This document shows, piece after piece, positions 1 through 13,400 of a stretch of DNA of 64,000 nucleotides. The notes below the pieces were generated by a model. The model was not told the DNA's origin. It did not search any database and saw only the letters and a program-made list of their open reading frames with translations. Every line of letters begins with the position of its first letter. Positions within the stretch are counted from its first letter, which is position 1. Both the position numbers and the translations under genes were made by a program. This DNA comes from Macrostomum hystrix. Its lineage: Eukaryota > Platyhelminthes > Macrostomidae. The stretch covers positions 9,983,001 through 10,047,000 of the forward strand of contig CATNEN010000007.1 of the NCBI GenBank assembly GCA_950097015.1. Reading direction: 5' to 3'.

Positions 1-623
1 AAAGGAGGCCGCAGATAGTTGCCGGGCCCGCACTGTCAGCAGGCTGCTGGGTGGAGCCGAAGTCGCCATTGCGGCCTAATGAGCAGATATCAATCGCCAG
101 GGATTAGCCCCGCCCGCCTCCGCCCAGTGCTCCCACCCTCCGTGCCTCCGCGCAGACGAGCTTGGCGGGCGCTGCCACCAGGAGGAAGAGACGGGAAAAT
201 GATTTTCGAGTGGCGGGGCGAGCCTGCAACTTTTGTTGGGCCTCCAATGAATTCCTTTTTAGCGCTCAGCCGAGTTTTCTCCTCTCCTCATCCCCTACTC
301 CAGATGAGTCCAGATGGGCCGCAAAACATGGGGACAAAATTGAAGTAATTCACTGCGAAATCAGGCAGGCTGTATGGAGTGAATTCGGCAGGCAAATTTG
401 GGCCAAGTCTCGCTTGCTGAATCTAGAGGGATTTGCAGTCGGCACGGCAGCCAATGGCACCGCTCGGCAAGTCCCTGGCCAGACTGGCCACACCCCACAT
501 CCCATATTGGGATCAACAGAGACGCCAGGTGACCCGCGAAACGGCAGCACACTCGGAGCTTCCGGCAGCCAGCAGCGCGAAATCTTTTGAAAAAAGCTGT
601 TTGCAATCCAACTTCATCAGATA
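1..623 (+). promoter_or_regulatory. Presumed 5' leader / promoter-proximal DNA of neurexin
   Basis: GC-rich sequence directly upstream of the first neurexin ATG. A GC-box-like CCCCGCCCGCC lies near 109-119. No gene is recognised here. The transcription start cannot be placed from sequence, so part may be 5' UTR and the promoter may lie before the window. Confidence 0.3.
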
Positions 624-1401
624 ATGCCGCTGCTGCCGCTGCTGCTGTTGCTCGCGTCACCATGGCAACAATCGGGCCTCTGCCTAGCTACCGATCAAGC
701 GGCCTTCACAGCCACCATGACTGGCAACGCCTCCTACCTGGAGCTGCCCGCCTGGCGGCCGTGCATCAACGCGAGCCTCTCGCTGGAGTTCCGAGCTTCG
801 AAGTCCTCCGGCTTGCTGCTGTACACCGAGCTGGGGCCCGGCCTCTTCCTCAACCTCAACTTATTCGAGGGCCGCCTCCAGCTGTCGCTCAATCTGGAGT
901 CCAACGCATCGCAGGCCATAGGGCCGCTGGTTGCAGAGGCCGGGCGCGACCTCCACCTGCCGGCGACCGGGTTTCAACGGGTCGCAGTCTCTGTCAGCTC
1001 CGGCCGGGTTGCCTTCCGGCTGGGCAACCGGACCCAGACGCTGACGCTGCACAATCCGGCGGCGCAGGCGACGTCAGGGGCGGCGGCTCCTGGCGGCCCG
1101 GTGTTTCTAGGCGGCCTGCCGAGCAATCTCAACCACGACGGGTCCAGCCGAGCCTTCATCGGCGTGGTGTTCCAGGCCAGGTTCGCAGGCAGCGTGCGCA
1201 ATGTGCTGTACACCGACTGCGCCACCGGGCGGCTTAGTGCGCCAGGCATCCTGCGTCGCCAGAACAGCCACCTGCGCCGACTGCCGCCAACTTGCGATGA
1301 GGCCACCGGCTGCCTGAACGGCGGCCTCTGCCTCGTGGGCGACGACAACAAGCCGTTCTGCTTCTGCCCAGATGCCTACGTTGGACCGCGATGCGAGAGG
1401 C
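624..1401 (+). CDS. NRXN: Neurexin exon 1: signal peptide, LNS1, EGF1
   Basis: Starts at an ATG with A at -3. Begins with a hydrophobic signal peptide (MPLLPLLLLLASPWQQSGLC). LNS1 follows at about residues 33-199, with the typical FLNLNLFEGRLQLSL and VFLGGLP strands. EGF1 has six cysteines at 224, 230, 236, 246, 248 and 257. The donor is GAGAGGC|GTGAGT and leaves phase 1, as is usual after neurexin EGF modules. The whole first L-E unit is in one exon. Confidence 0.92.
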
Positions 1402-4400
1402 GTGAGTTTTAGTTCCTGTTTTCTGATTGGCTGGAAGGCACTATTTGTGATAAATGGGACGTGGCACTCCGTCATTGGCTTGCCAGGGGACGAGATTCTG
1501 TCTGACGTGGCGCTATCCTATTGGCTGGTTGAAAAACTGGCTTTTTAGTATAACTTTTTAAAGTTCTACTTGAACTTTCCCTTTTTTTTGAGTAGGTTCT
1601 TGAGTAGGTTCTTGAGAAGGTTCTTGAGAAGGTTCTACTTTATTCCGGGTGTTTCTGTGCCTCAAACTAGCTCCAGCCCGTCCCGCTTGTTATTAGCGCG
1701 GCCCTGGGGCAGTCGGAAGCCCCTGAAAACACCGTGCAATTATTCTTCCTTCCTTCCCAGTCGGCTCCAGCAGTGAGAGAAAATGGGCCAGCAGAGAAAG
1801 AAGGCGGAGAAGATGATGAGATTGACCGGCGCGCTGGCCCCCTCGCTGCTGGCAGGGCCAGGGAGGAGGTGTTGCGTGACACCGGCTGATTTGAGCCCTC
1901 GGAATGGGCTGGGCGGTGGGAGGGCCGGCCGCGTGATGAGGCAGGAAGCTGGGCCCGGGGCCGGACCGAGGACGCTATGATTTTCGAAGCCAGGCAGAAA
2001 AGGAGAAGGAGAAAGTGGGTAGAGGGAAAAGTGTGGAAATCACTCTCGGAGCAGATGAGGGCCGGCCCGGCGCGTTCCCTCATTCTCACACTTAATTTTC
2101 GCCGACACTGCAACTGGGTGGCTGCCAGCATCTCCCAGACCCGCAGTTTCCGCGCCTCCCCTCGCCCGCATCGATTCCGCCCGGGCAATCGCGCGGGGGC
2201 CTTTGAGCCCCGTCTTTTCTCTTTTTTCCTCCTGCGGCTGCTCCGCCCGCTGCCGCCGCTTCCATTCGGAGAGTATCGAACTCGGCCGATCAATGAATTC
2301 CCCAGCAGCTTCAGCAGCCGCTGCCGTCTTCTTTCTTCCGCTTCTGAGGAGGCGAATTGGGGATTCTTTGGCAGAAGGAGGTCACGCGACCCGAGGGGGC
2401 ACTAAATGTAATGGGATATCGGCTGCTGCTGCCCTGGCCTGGAGGGGGTCAGAATGATTTCTGTCTTCACAGGTGATGCCGCAAGGACTTTGGAATGGTG
2501 AATAGAGCCGCGGACCTTCAGCTAACAGCTGAAAGCGAAACGTCATCCGCACACCCGAACACTATTGCAGTCCCTTAAACTGTTTTGTGTTCACGGCAGC
2601 AGCAGCAGCAGCAGCAGCAGCAGCGGGTTCCACAACAATTTGTGCGCGACGTAAACGCATCTCGCGTCTTCCTCCCCTTCCCACTCTAAACATCCCACTT
2701 TCTCTCCTCCGCTGCTGCTGATTTGAAAAGCCGAGATCCCTTCTGTAAATCTCCCGGCAGCATTCCGCACTCGGCATCCCCGGCAGGGTGGCTGCGGACG
2801 GTCCGGCAGGACTTCTAGTGGGGATTTCGCCGCAATCCCATCTCCTCCCCCCGCAGCACCGGGGGCTTTCCCTGTTTGGGATCTGGCCTCCGCTGCTGAA
2901 AGCCTTGCCCAGTCCGCAATCCCAAGTCTTTGGAGGGGATAAATCTCCCACTGTGGCTGCCTGATGCGCACCTTGGAGATTCCGTGTTCCCCCTGGTCAC
3001 CGGATCGGGCTCGGACCGAACACGCATTGCTCAGAGCCGAGCGAGCCGCCCGTTCATCAACCACCCCGCCGACACCGCCGGCCCCGAGCAGATGCAGCAG
3101 CCGCAGTGTCTCGAACTCTTTAGCCAAATTGACCGATCGTCTCCCAGACTGGGTTGCCGATTCTCTGCGGGTGGCGCCTTGCTTTGAGCACACTCCCTGA
3201 GAACTGCTCAGAGCGGTGTCGGCTCAGTAGCGGGCCCTCCTGAGAGCCCCGCCAGCTGCAGTTTAATGAAGCGGCTCACGCGGACTCGCTTCACCCCAGC
3301 CGTGGGCCATCATTACCGGAGTCGCGTCCGGGATCGCCCAGCGTGATTTCTCCCGCTTGAAAGCGCCCGCCCTGGGAAAGCCGGCAGCAGTGCTTGTCGC
3401 CTCGCCCCACTCCCCAAATCTCTAGAATTCTCCCCATCTTTGTCTTCTTCTTTACTCTCTTTCTTGCGCTCTTCGTTGACCTCTTAATGAGTCGTCTCTC
3501 TGCAACTCATTTCTCTCCCTGCGATCACAGATTTGCGACTCTCTGAAACTATTCTTAACATTGCATCAGCTGTAGAACAGGGGATCTGTAGAACAGGGGA
3601 TCTGTAGAACATGGATCTGTAGAACATGGATCTGTAGAACATGGATCTGTAGAACAGGGGATCTGTAGAACAGGGGATCTGTAGAACAGGGGATCTGTAG
3701 AACAGGGGATCTGTAGAACATGGGATCTGTAGAACATGGGATCTGTAGAACAGGGGATCTGTAGAACAGGGGATCTGTAGAACAGGGGATCTGTAGAACA
3801 TGGGATCTGTAGAACAGAGGATCTGTAGAACATGGGATCTGTAGAACAGGGTATCTGTAGAACAGGGTATCTGTAGAACTGGGGATCTGTAGAACAGGGG
3901 ATCTGTAGAACAGGGGATCTGTAGAAAAGGGGAGCTGGGGAGCCAGCAGAAGCAGGAAATGCGTCACCCCTCAAGGGGATCGCAGAGGTTGCCAGGTAGA
4001 TTGTCGCAGCAGTTTACCTTGATAAATGCAGAAAAATCGTCTTTCATGCGCCGGCCAGCCAATTAACCGCCCGCCAGTCAGCGCGCCAGTCAGCGCTGGG
4101 ATCTGGAAAGTTTGCGCAAGTCCTAGATCCCCCGCCCAGATACGCAGCGGGAGCGAGCGAGGGAATCCAAGTCGAGCTGCTGCGAGGGCCAGCGGACAGG
4201 GGTTTCCAGGAATCCACCGGAGCCGTGATTTCGTACAAAGGAAAACTCCTCCTTTCCTGGGATCGTAGATTTCCCAGCCAGCCGAGCTCACCTGGTGTCC
4301 CCAGAGACGGTTGCTGGGCGCGCGGAGGTACGCGAATGACAGGCAGCGCAGCGCTGAATTTACGATTTACGCCATCCAGAAGCCCCGCAACGAGAACGAC

Positions 4401-7400
4401 GACTTTGAGGGTCGGCAGTGGATTGTGGCGGCGGCCTGTGCAGGGACGCTAATGGACCGGGGGCTGGTGCAGGCTCACATTCATTTCCCAGTCGCGACAC
4501 CCCAGTCTCTCAGCTACTCCTGAATTATGCGCTCACGAAGCGTCCAAAGCACTGCTCGGCCTGCCACTGTCGCCAACTCCACAGAGTTTGCTTACTCTGT
4601 TTTGCACTTATCCCAGATAACTCGCTGTCTAGCAATGCTTTTTTCATTGTATTTTTCCCACCAACTGGGAATCCGCACTCCCCCTGATATTCTCACACCC
4701 ACCTCCGCCCCACCATGCGTCTCTTTGCCCCTCTCCCATACTATTTCTCCCCTACTGTCTCTCCCCTACTGTCTCTCCCCTACTGTCTCTCCCCTACTGT
4801 CTCTCCCCTACTGTCTCTCCCCTACTGTCTCTCCCCTACTGTCTCTCCCCTACTGTCTCTCCCCTACTGTCTCTCCCCTACTGTCTCTCCCCTACTGTCT
4901 CTCCCCTACTGTCTCTCCCCTACTGTCTCTCCCCTACTGTCTCTCCCCTACTGTCTCTCCCCTACTGTCTCTCCCCTACTGTCTCTCCCCTACTGTCTCT
5001 CCCCTACTGTCTCTCCCCTACTGTCTCTCCCCTACTGTCTCTCCCCTACTGTCTCTCCCCTACTGTCTCTCCCCTACTGTCTCTCCCCTACTGTCTCTCC
5101 CCTACTGTCTCTCCCCTACTGTCTCTCCCCTACTGTCTCTCCCCTACTGTCTCTCCCCTACTGTCTCTCCCCTACTGTCTCTCCCCTACTGTCTCTCCCC
5201 TACTGTCTCTCCCCTACTGTCTCTCCCCTACTGTCTCTCCCCTACTGTCTCTCCCCTACTGTCTCTCCCCTACTGTCTCTCCCCTACTGTCTCTCCCCTA
5301 CTGTCTCTCCCCTACTGTCTCTCCCCTACTGCTCTCCCCTACTGCTCTCCGCTACTGTCTCTCCCTTGATATCTCTCCCCTACTGCTCTCCCCTACTGTC
5401 TCTCCCCTACTGTCTCTCCCCTACTGTCTCTCCCCTACTGCTCTCCCCTACTGCTCTCCCCTACTGTCTCTCCCCTACTGTCTCTCCCCTACAGCTCTCC
5501 GCTACTGTCTCTCCCTTGATATCTCTCCCCTACTACTCTCCCCTACTGTCTCTCCCCTACTGTCTCTCCCCTACTGTCTCTCCCCTATTGCTCTCCCCTA
5601 CTGCTCTCCCCCAATATCTACGGTTGCCATCTGAAATGTTGCTGGTTTTGCTGTCACGCATCAGTATTCTCCCAGTCCCGCTCACTCATTCAGTCAGCAG
5701 GTTTGGGCACGCAGGGCACAGCGGGTCTTGCAATCCCATCTAAAACAAGTTGTCTCGACTGGGATCATCCGGGGTAGCCGAGGTGAGCGGCCAGTTCCTT
5801 CTCTTGAACTTTCTCCACTCCCTTCTCTTTCTTAAAACAGCTCCCACAGCTGCCTCACAAACGGCGGTCCCATTCCTACAGGACCTGGGCCCGGCCTAAA
5901 CAAATTGATCCGCCCGGCCCTTCTCCTAATCTATTAAGTGCAATGCAGACGAGCGCATTAGGAAAAGAGAAACAGAGAGACAGAGAGACAGAGAGGAGAG
6001 AAGGCGAGATGTCCCCAGGTTGCAATTTACATTTTGGTTCCTATCTAATAGTGCAAACTATGCCATGCTTGACACTGTAAAATTATAGGGCAAGTTGAAT
6101 TTGCTTTCCAAATGCTAACACAATGTCATAAAGAATGACCACAGACTCTCGTTAACGTTTTTTAAACGCTTTCGTAGATAAAGTAGAACAAAAATATGCG
6201 AATCACTCTTTGATGCCTACTGACAGTAGGCTAATGCTGCGCTGCTATTAAAAAATGTGTGGTCCGCTCGGTCTCGTGCGCGCTGTTTGCCCTGTCCGAC
6301 CGGACAAGAATGTGGAGTGGAGAGGAAATTGGTGGGGAAAAGATTCCCTACACAGGCTGGGGCTCCAGAGCTTTTTTGCGATTTCGTGACCGTTTGGAGC
6401 ATTCCGGAGCGGCCTGTCTGAGTGACCGAGCCGAGACAGCGCATGCCAACTCGCCGTAGGGCTGGCTGACGGCAAATTTCTTTAGAGACAGGCGGACCAG
6501 CACTGGGCGATAGTGCCGGCCACCCGCACTTTTACTAATTTCTGGCTCGCTAACCCCCTGGCTGGGTTTCGACCTTTTCTGCTTCCTCAGCTCCCTGACC
6601 CACTCTGGACTCTCACTCTAGACTCTCACTCTAGACTCTCACTCTGGACTGACACTCTGGACTGACACTCTGGACTCCCACTCTGGACTCTCACCCTGGA
6701 CTGACACTCTGGACTGACACTCTGGACTCCCACTCTGGACTCCCACCCTGGACTCCCACTCTGGACTCTGGACCCTGGACTGACACTCTGGACTCACACT
6801 CTGGACTGACACTCTGGACTCCCACTCTGGACTCCCACTCTGGACTCTGGACCCTGGACTGACACTCTGGACTCACACTCTGGACTGACACTCTGGACTC
6901 TGGACCCTGGACTGACACTCTGGACTGACACTCTGGACTGACACTCTGGACTCCCACTCTGGACTCCCACTCTGGACTCTGGACCCTGGACTGACACTCT
7001 GGACTCACACTCTGGACTGACACTCTGGACTCTGGACCCTGGACTGACACTCTGGACTCACACTCTGGACTGACACTCTGGACTCACACTCTGGACTGAC
7101 ACTCTGGACTCCCACTCTGGACTCTGGACCCTGGACTGACACTCTGGACTGACACTCTGGACTGACACTCTGGACTCACACTCTGGACTCACACTCTGGA
7201 CTCCCACTCTGGACTCTGGACCCTGGACTCTGGACCCTGGACTGACACTCTGGACTGACACTCTGGACTCCCACTCTGGACTCCCACTCTGGACTCTGGA
7301 CCCTGGACTGACACTCTGGACTGACACTCTGGACTGACACTCTGGACTGACACTCTGGACTCCCACTCTGGACTCCCACTCTGGACTCTGGACCCTGGAC

Positions 7401-10400
7401 TGACACTCTGGACTCACACTCTGGACTGACACTCTGGACTGACACTCTGGACTCCCACTCTGGACTCCCACTCTGGACTCTCACCCTGGACTGACACTCT
7501 GGACTGACACTCTGGACTCTCACCCTGGACTGACACTCTGGACTCCCACTCTGGACTCTGGACCCTGGACTGACACTCTGGACTCACACTCTGGACTGAC
7601 ACTCTGGACTCTCACCTTGGACTCTCACAGTGGACTCTCACCCTGGACTCTCACACTGAGCCATAGCTGATAGAGCTGTCAGCCCTCAGTCAGGTCAGCT
7701 GAATTCAGTTATGCTTGCTCACCAGCTCAGCCAGTTGAAAGCCATTGAATTCTTAGTTTTCCTGGAATAAAACCCCATTCATGGCGGTATGAATGGGCCA
7801 TTCAGATCTCTTCTCTTTTTTAATCTTCATTCTTGAGTCTTATCAAATTGCCTGAGGAAGACTCAATTCAAATCCCGCTGAAGATTGGGCTGGCACAGGA
7901 AGGGGGAGGGTGACTTGTGGGAAAAGGGAAACGGGGAAAAGGCACAGAGACAAGCTTGGGAGTCGAGTGAAAGGGAGGAGAAAACGCCCACTTCCGCTCC
8001 CCAATTTCTGCGCTGATCGGGCAGTGGATACCGGGGATCGGGTCCCGCTGCCAAAACATCCGCCCGCAAATTCAAAGGGGAATTCAGTCGGGCTGAATTG
8101 TTCCCAAATCCCAGACCGCAGATTGCATTCTCCCTGCCATTCTGCGCTCAACGCTAGTGCGCTAGACCCGGGTCCAGCACCGGGGGACAAGGCAGGGCTC
8201 GTTTTATGGCGGGAATTTAGATTCGGTGTCAATGAGCTCAGTCCCATCCAGATGGTCGATGAGCACTTTAGGGCCCTTAAAAATATCTGAACTCTGAACT
8301 GAACTAAACTGAACTCTGGTGAAACTGAACTATCCCGAAACTGAACTCACCCGAAACGAACTGAACTCCTCATAAACTGAATTCGCAAGAAACTGAATTC
8401 CTCAAAAACTGAAATCTCCCGAATGTACTCGTAGGTCCTAAAAACATTAACTCAACCGAAACTGAACTCAAAGTGAAGTCTTGCACAATTCCTGTCTGCT
8501 ATTGTTTTTTTCGGGCCTGTTCTTCGTTCTCATCCTCTTTCTAGCATTCAACTCCAAAGACTTCAATAACGAAGTGCCGTCCCGAATGGCCCGGCGGCCG
8601 GAGCCAGGGCGAACAGCTTGTTCAACTTTGACGGCGGCCCAGAGAAAAAAGCAGCAAAAATGAAAGCGTTTTCTGCCAACACGGCGCCTGTCCGCCAGGC
8701 CTGTCAAGCCGCTAATGACCGGACAGACTCCGAGAAATAATAAGACTTTCCTCAGGCTGCCGCTTATTGCCAGAATGGGGCGAGCCAGCCTTTGAGGATA
8801 ATCAGAACCGGAGGAGGTGGGGCCGGCGGGGAAGAAAAATGGGCCTTCAAAAAAGTTTTCTCCAAGTTGTCCGCCAGCAGAAAATGATGACTTGCGAATA
8901 CTGGGCTCGGCGGGGCTGGGGGCCGCAGCGGCGTGAATCATTTGCCTGCGAACCCGAAAATTGGCTGTGTTTATGGCCGGGCCGGCCCTCTTTGAGGACT
9001 TTGGACGCCAAGGATTGGGAAGAAAAAGGAGGCTGAGACAGAGCACACGGGAGGCAGACAGAGGCCGCCTACCCTCTGAGGCATGAGAGAAAGATAAGCC
9101 TGTTAGTAGCCTACCCTCTGAGGCATGAGAGAAAGATAAGCCTGTTAGTAGCCTACTCTCTGAGGCATGAGAAAGATAAGCCTGTTAGTAGCCTACTCTC
9201 TGAGGCATGAGAAAGATAAGCCTGTTAGTATCCTACTCTCTGAGGCATGAGAAAGATAAGCCTGTTAGTATCCTACTCTCTGAGGCATGAGAAAGATAAG
9301 CCTGTTAGTAGCCTACCCTCTGAGGCATGAGAGAAAGATAAGCCTGTTAGTAGCCTACCCTCTGAGGCATGAGAGAAAGATAAGCCTGTTAGTAGCCTAC
9401 TCTCTGAGGCATGAGAAAGATAAGCCTGTTAGTAGCCTACCCTCTGAGGCATGAGAAAGATAAGCCTGTTAGTAGCCTACTCTCTGAGGCATGAGAAAGA
9501 TAAGCCTGTTAGTATCCTACTCTCTGAGGCATGAGAGAAAGATAAGCCTGTTAGTAGCCTACCCTCTGAGGCATGAGAAAGATAAGCCTGTTAGTAGCCT
9601 ACTCTCTGAGGCATGAGAAAGATAAGCCTGTTATTAGCCTACTCTCTGAGGCATGAGAAAGATAAGCCTGTTATTAGCCTACTCTCTGAGGCATGAGAAA
9701 GATAAGCCTGTTAGTATCCTACTCTCTGAGGCATGAGAAAGATAAGCCTGTTAGTAGCCTACCCTCTGAGGCATGAGAAAGATAAGCCTGTTAGTAGCCT
9801 ACTCTCTGAGGCATGAGAAAGATAAGCCTGTTATTAGCCTACTCTCTGAGGCATGAGAAAGATAAGCCTGTTAGTATCCTACTCTCTGAGGCATGAGAAA
9901 GATAAGCCTGTTAGTAGCTTGAGACAGGCTGAGAATTGGAAGCTGAGAATAGCAAAAAAGGAGAAGCCTGTGAAAAGCAGAAAATTTAAGGTAGCAGCTT
10001 CGATGCAAACAATTAATTATGGACGTTGTTAATTTGTTCTGGTGAATGATGCCGCATTTCAAGCCTTCCGATTCAGTGCCACGAAGGAACCGCGAGACGC
10101 TGTGGCTGAAACGGTTCAGCGGGAAATGGCTCCTCATTGGCTGAACTGGCGATTGGCCGATCGCCCACGGCAAAGCAGAGAGCTAGTGGGATTTCGGCCA
10201 GGGTGAGGAGAGGAGGGGCCGGGACCGGGACCGGATTAAGAAGGCTTCCTAAAAACAGGCGAGTGTTCAGTTTTCTGCCAACTTTCCCCGCCGCAAACCT
10301 GCCGAAACACTTCCAACCATTGTGACTGGGACTTGCTGCACCACTAGCGCGGGGCAGATCCCAGAGCTTTAATTCGATCTCGGATCCCAGCAACTGGTGC

Positions 10401-13400
10401 TACCTGACTCACCTGCGGCACCGGGGGGCGCCAGCGATGCCGCGGTCCGTTCTGAGGCTCTGCCTGCTAGCCCTGATGGCCCAAACCGCATGGCAGCTCG
10501 GTGAGCAGGGGGGTAGGTTTCGGCCATAGACATTCTCGAGCAAGAGGGGCTAAAAGTACAACTACTAATAGTAAAATCTTCAGCAGCAAGCAAAAGTGCA
10601 ATTCAGAAGAGAATTCCAACCTTAGGTAGGTTCCATCTCCCAATCCTCAGGTAGGTTCCATCTCCCAATCCTGAGGTAGGTTCCATCTCCCAATACTCAG
10701 GTAGGTTCCATCTCCCAATCCTGAGGTAGGTTCCATCTCCCAATACTCAGGTAGGTTCCATCTCCCCAATCTTCAGGTAGGTTCCATCTCCCTAATCCTC
10801 AGGTAGGTTCCATCTCCCTAATCCTCAGGTAGGTTCCATCTCCCAATCCTCAAGTAGGTTCCATCTCCCAATCCTCAGGTAGGTTCCATCTCCCCTATCC
10901 TCAGGTAGGTTCCATCTCCCAATCCTCAGGTAGGTTCCATCTCCCAATCCTGAGGTAGGTTCCATCTCCCAATCCTCAGGTAGGTTCCATCTCCCAATCC
11001 TCAGGTAGGTTCCATCTCCCAATCCTCAGGTAGGTTCCATCTCCCAATCCTCAGGTAGGTTCAATCTCCCAATCCTCAGGTAGGTTCCATCTCCCCAATC
11101 TTCAGGTAGGTTCCATCTCCCCAATCCTCAGGTAGGTTCCATCTCCCCAATCCTCAGGTAGGTTCCATCTCCCAATCCTCAGGTAGGTTCCATCTCCCCA
11201 ATCCTCAGGTAGGTTCCATCTCCCAATCCTCAGGTAGGTTCCATCTCCCAATCCTCAAGTAGGTTCCATCTCCCCAATCCTTAGGTAGGTTCAATCTCCC
11301 AATCCTCAGGTAGGTTCCATCTCCCAATCCTCAGGTAGGTTCCATCTCCCAATCCTCAGGTAGGTTCCATCTCCCAATCCTCAGGTAGGTTCCATCTCCC
11401 AATCCTCAGGTAGGTTCCATCTCCCAATCCTCAAGTAGGTTCCATCTCCCCAATCCTTAGGTAGGTTCAATCTCCCAATCCTCAGGTAGGTTCCATCTCC
11501 CAATCCTCAAGTAGGTTCCATCTCCCCAATCCTTAGGTAGGTTCAATCTCCCAATCCTCAGGTAGGTTCCATCTCCCAATCCTCAGGTAGGTTCCATCTC
11601 CCAATCCTCAGGTAGGTTCCATCTCCCAATCCTCAGGTAGGTTCCATCTCCCAATCCTCAGGTAGGTTCCATCTCCCAATCCTCAGGTAGGTTCCATCTC
11701 CCAATCCTCAGGTAGGTTCCATCTCCCAATCCTCAGGTAGGTTCCATCTGGAATCGTCAGGTTGGAACTACAGTTATCTTGTGTGTATGTGGTATAAAGA
11801 ATTCCTTCAGTTCATTAAGTCTCTTAGCAACAAAAGGCTGCTTAATCTGCGCGTCAACCCCGGCCGACCAGCCAGTCCCAGTAGAAGGATCATATCCCCC
11901 CAGTCCGTATCCCCGGCACGAGATAAAAATACCCCAGCGCAGCCCCAGACCGCGAACAAGCTAATCGTTTTACGGCTGGGCCCTGGTGTGTCCTTTTCCC
12001 CGCTTCTCCCGGAGCCGCCCCTTCCGCGACCAGCGGGCGGCACTTGACCCGCCTCGCGGAGCCCCAGAGCCCCACCCGCCCAGAAGTCCGCGCCGCCATT
12101 AGCTGCCCCATGTTTTACAGCCAAACACGGCCCGCCCAGGTATGGCAGCTGGGCTTGGCGAGCTTCTGGCCTCGGGGGGTGGGTGTTGCGGAGTCACAGC
12201 AGCTGCCGCAGATGGGCAGCCAGTAGTACACAGATGGAGCATGACAGCCAACGACTGCCTTTGTCCCCGCAGCTGAAACTGCCAGTTCGTTTCATCCACC
12301 GGTTGTTCCCGCTCCCCTGGGGATTTTCGCCCTCTTTCACTCCGTCTTCGTCGCATTGAAAGTTTAAAAAAGTTTTTTAAACGAATCACTCTCTTTGTGT
12401 GTGCGGCTTGGAGGTTAGTAGAAGGCGAAGGAGGTATGGGGACAGCGCTCCCAAACTCTGCAGTTTAATCCCGGGATTTTTCAATTTCAGTCCCGCACAG
12501 ACTGGGGGGGAAGAAGTGACAAGTGGCGCGCCTGACAGACAGCTGAGCTGGTAACAACCGACTCTCCAAACATCCCTCCCTGGGAATCCGATCCCGCCGG
12601 TTGGGAAGAATTCCTAAGCGCGGGCCGCACGCACGCATGCTAGCGTCCCGTTTCTACGCCGCCACGGCAAACACGGCCCAGAGCCACCGGCCTTTTGTGC
12701 CGGGCTGCTCAGCTGTCCGCTGGCCGGCTCACCAAGGCGCTGCGTGGGATGCGCGGCGTGGCATTCCCAACAGCCCGTATCCCACCCGGCCTGGCCCGCT
12801 GGTCCGGCCATTCTCTTTCAGGCCTTTCTAGCGAGCGTCCGTGACGCCCTGTGTGCGGAGGAAGGCAGAAAGACACTCAGTGCTGGGGTGCCATGCAAAG
12901 GGCTTTAATCAGTCGGGCGCGTGTCCGCTTGAGCAGAAAACGGCAGCTCGGATCCCGCAGCGAGGGACGAGCGGCAGCCAAGAGCCGGGGCTTTCTGCTC
13001 AATTTTCTGCTCCAACTGGGCTGGGGAAGCCGAGGCGACAGGCCAGGAGGGTTGGAGGGGCCAGAATTGGATTCTAGCTGGCCCAGCTCCGAGGTGCTAA
13101 CCCAGTTTGGTCCGCGGGATTTATTCAATCACCGCGCCGCTCCCCTTGCCTCTGGAAGCCGGTGGAGTCCGCGCGGAGTCCGCCACGAAGAGTGCGGGAC
13201 GGCAGCCTCCGAATGGGCGAAAATGGCGAAAGAAGATGGGAGAGAAGAGGCCTTCCAAACTTGAGTGCTCCAGTTTGAGTCTAGTGCTCATCTGAGGACT
13301 CTAAATTCACCGAAGTCTCAGTGGCCATCCGCCCCCCTTCAATCCGCAGAGAAGGACGAAGTGCCGACAACCTTCAACGGCCGGGGCCACATCCAGCTGG

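Larger units (their letters stand above)
1402..10436. other. Neurexin intron 1, first part: non-coding DNA between arrays
   Basis: No gene recognised. Just after the donor are three inverted CCAAT boxes (ATTGG at 1426, 1474, 1520) about 47 bp apart in a decayed tandem duplication. Unique GC-rich stretches lie at about 1640-3560, 3935-4740, 5620-6595, 7665-8280 and 8470-9060, broken by the arrays listed separately. The intron continues past the candidate alternative exon to 13349. Confidence 0.7.

Noticed and set aside
4527-5743. Long frames reading LSPTVSPLLSLPYC
   Set aside because: 14-bp tandem repeat inside neurexin intron 1.
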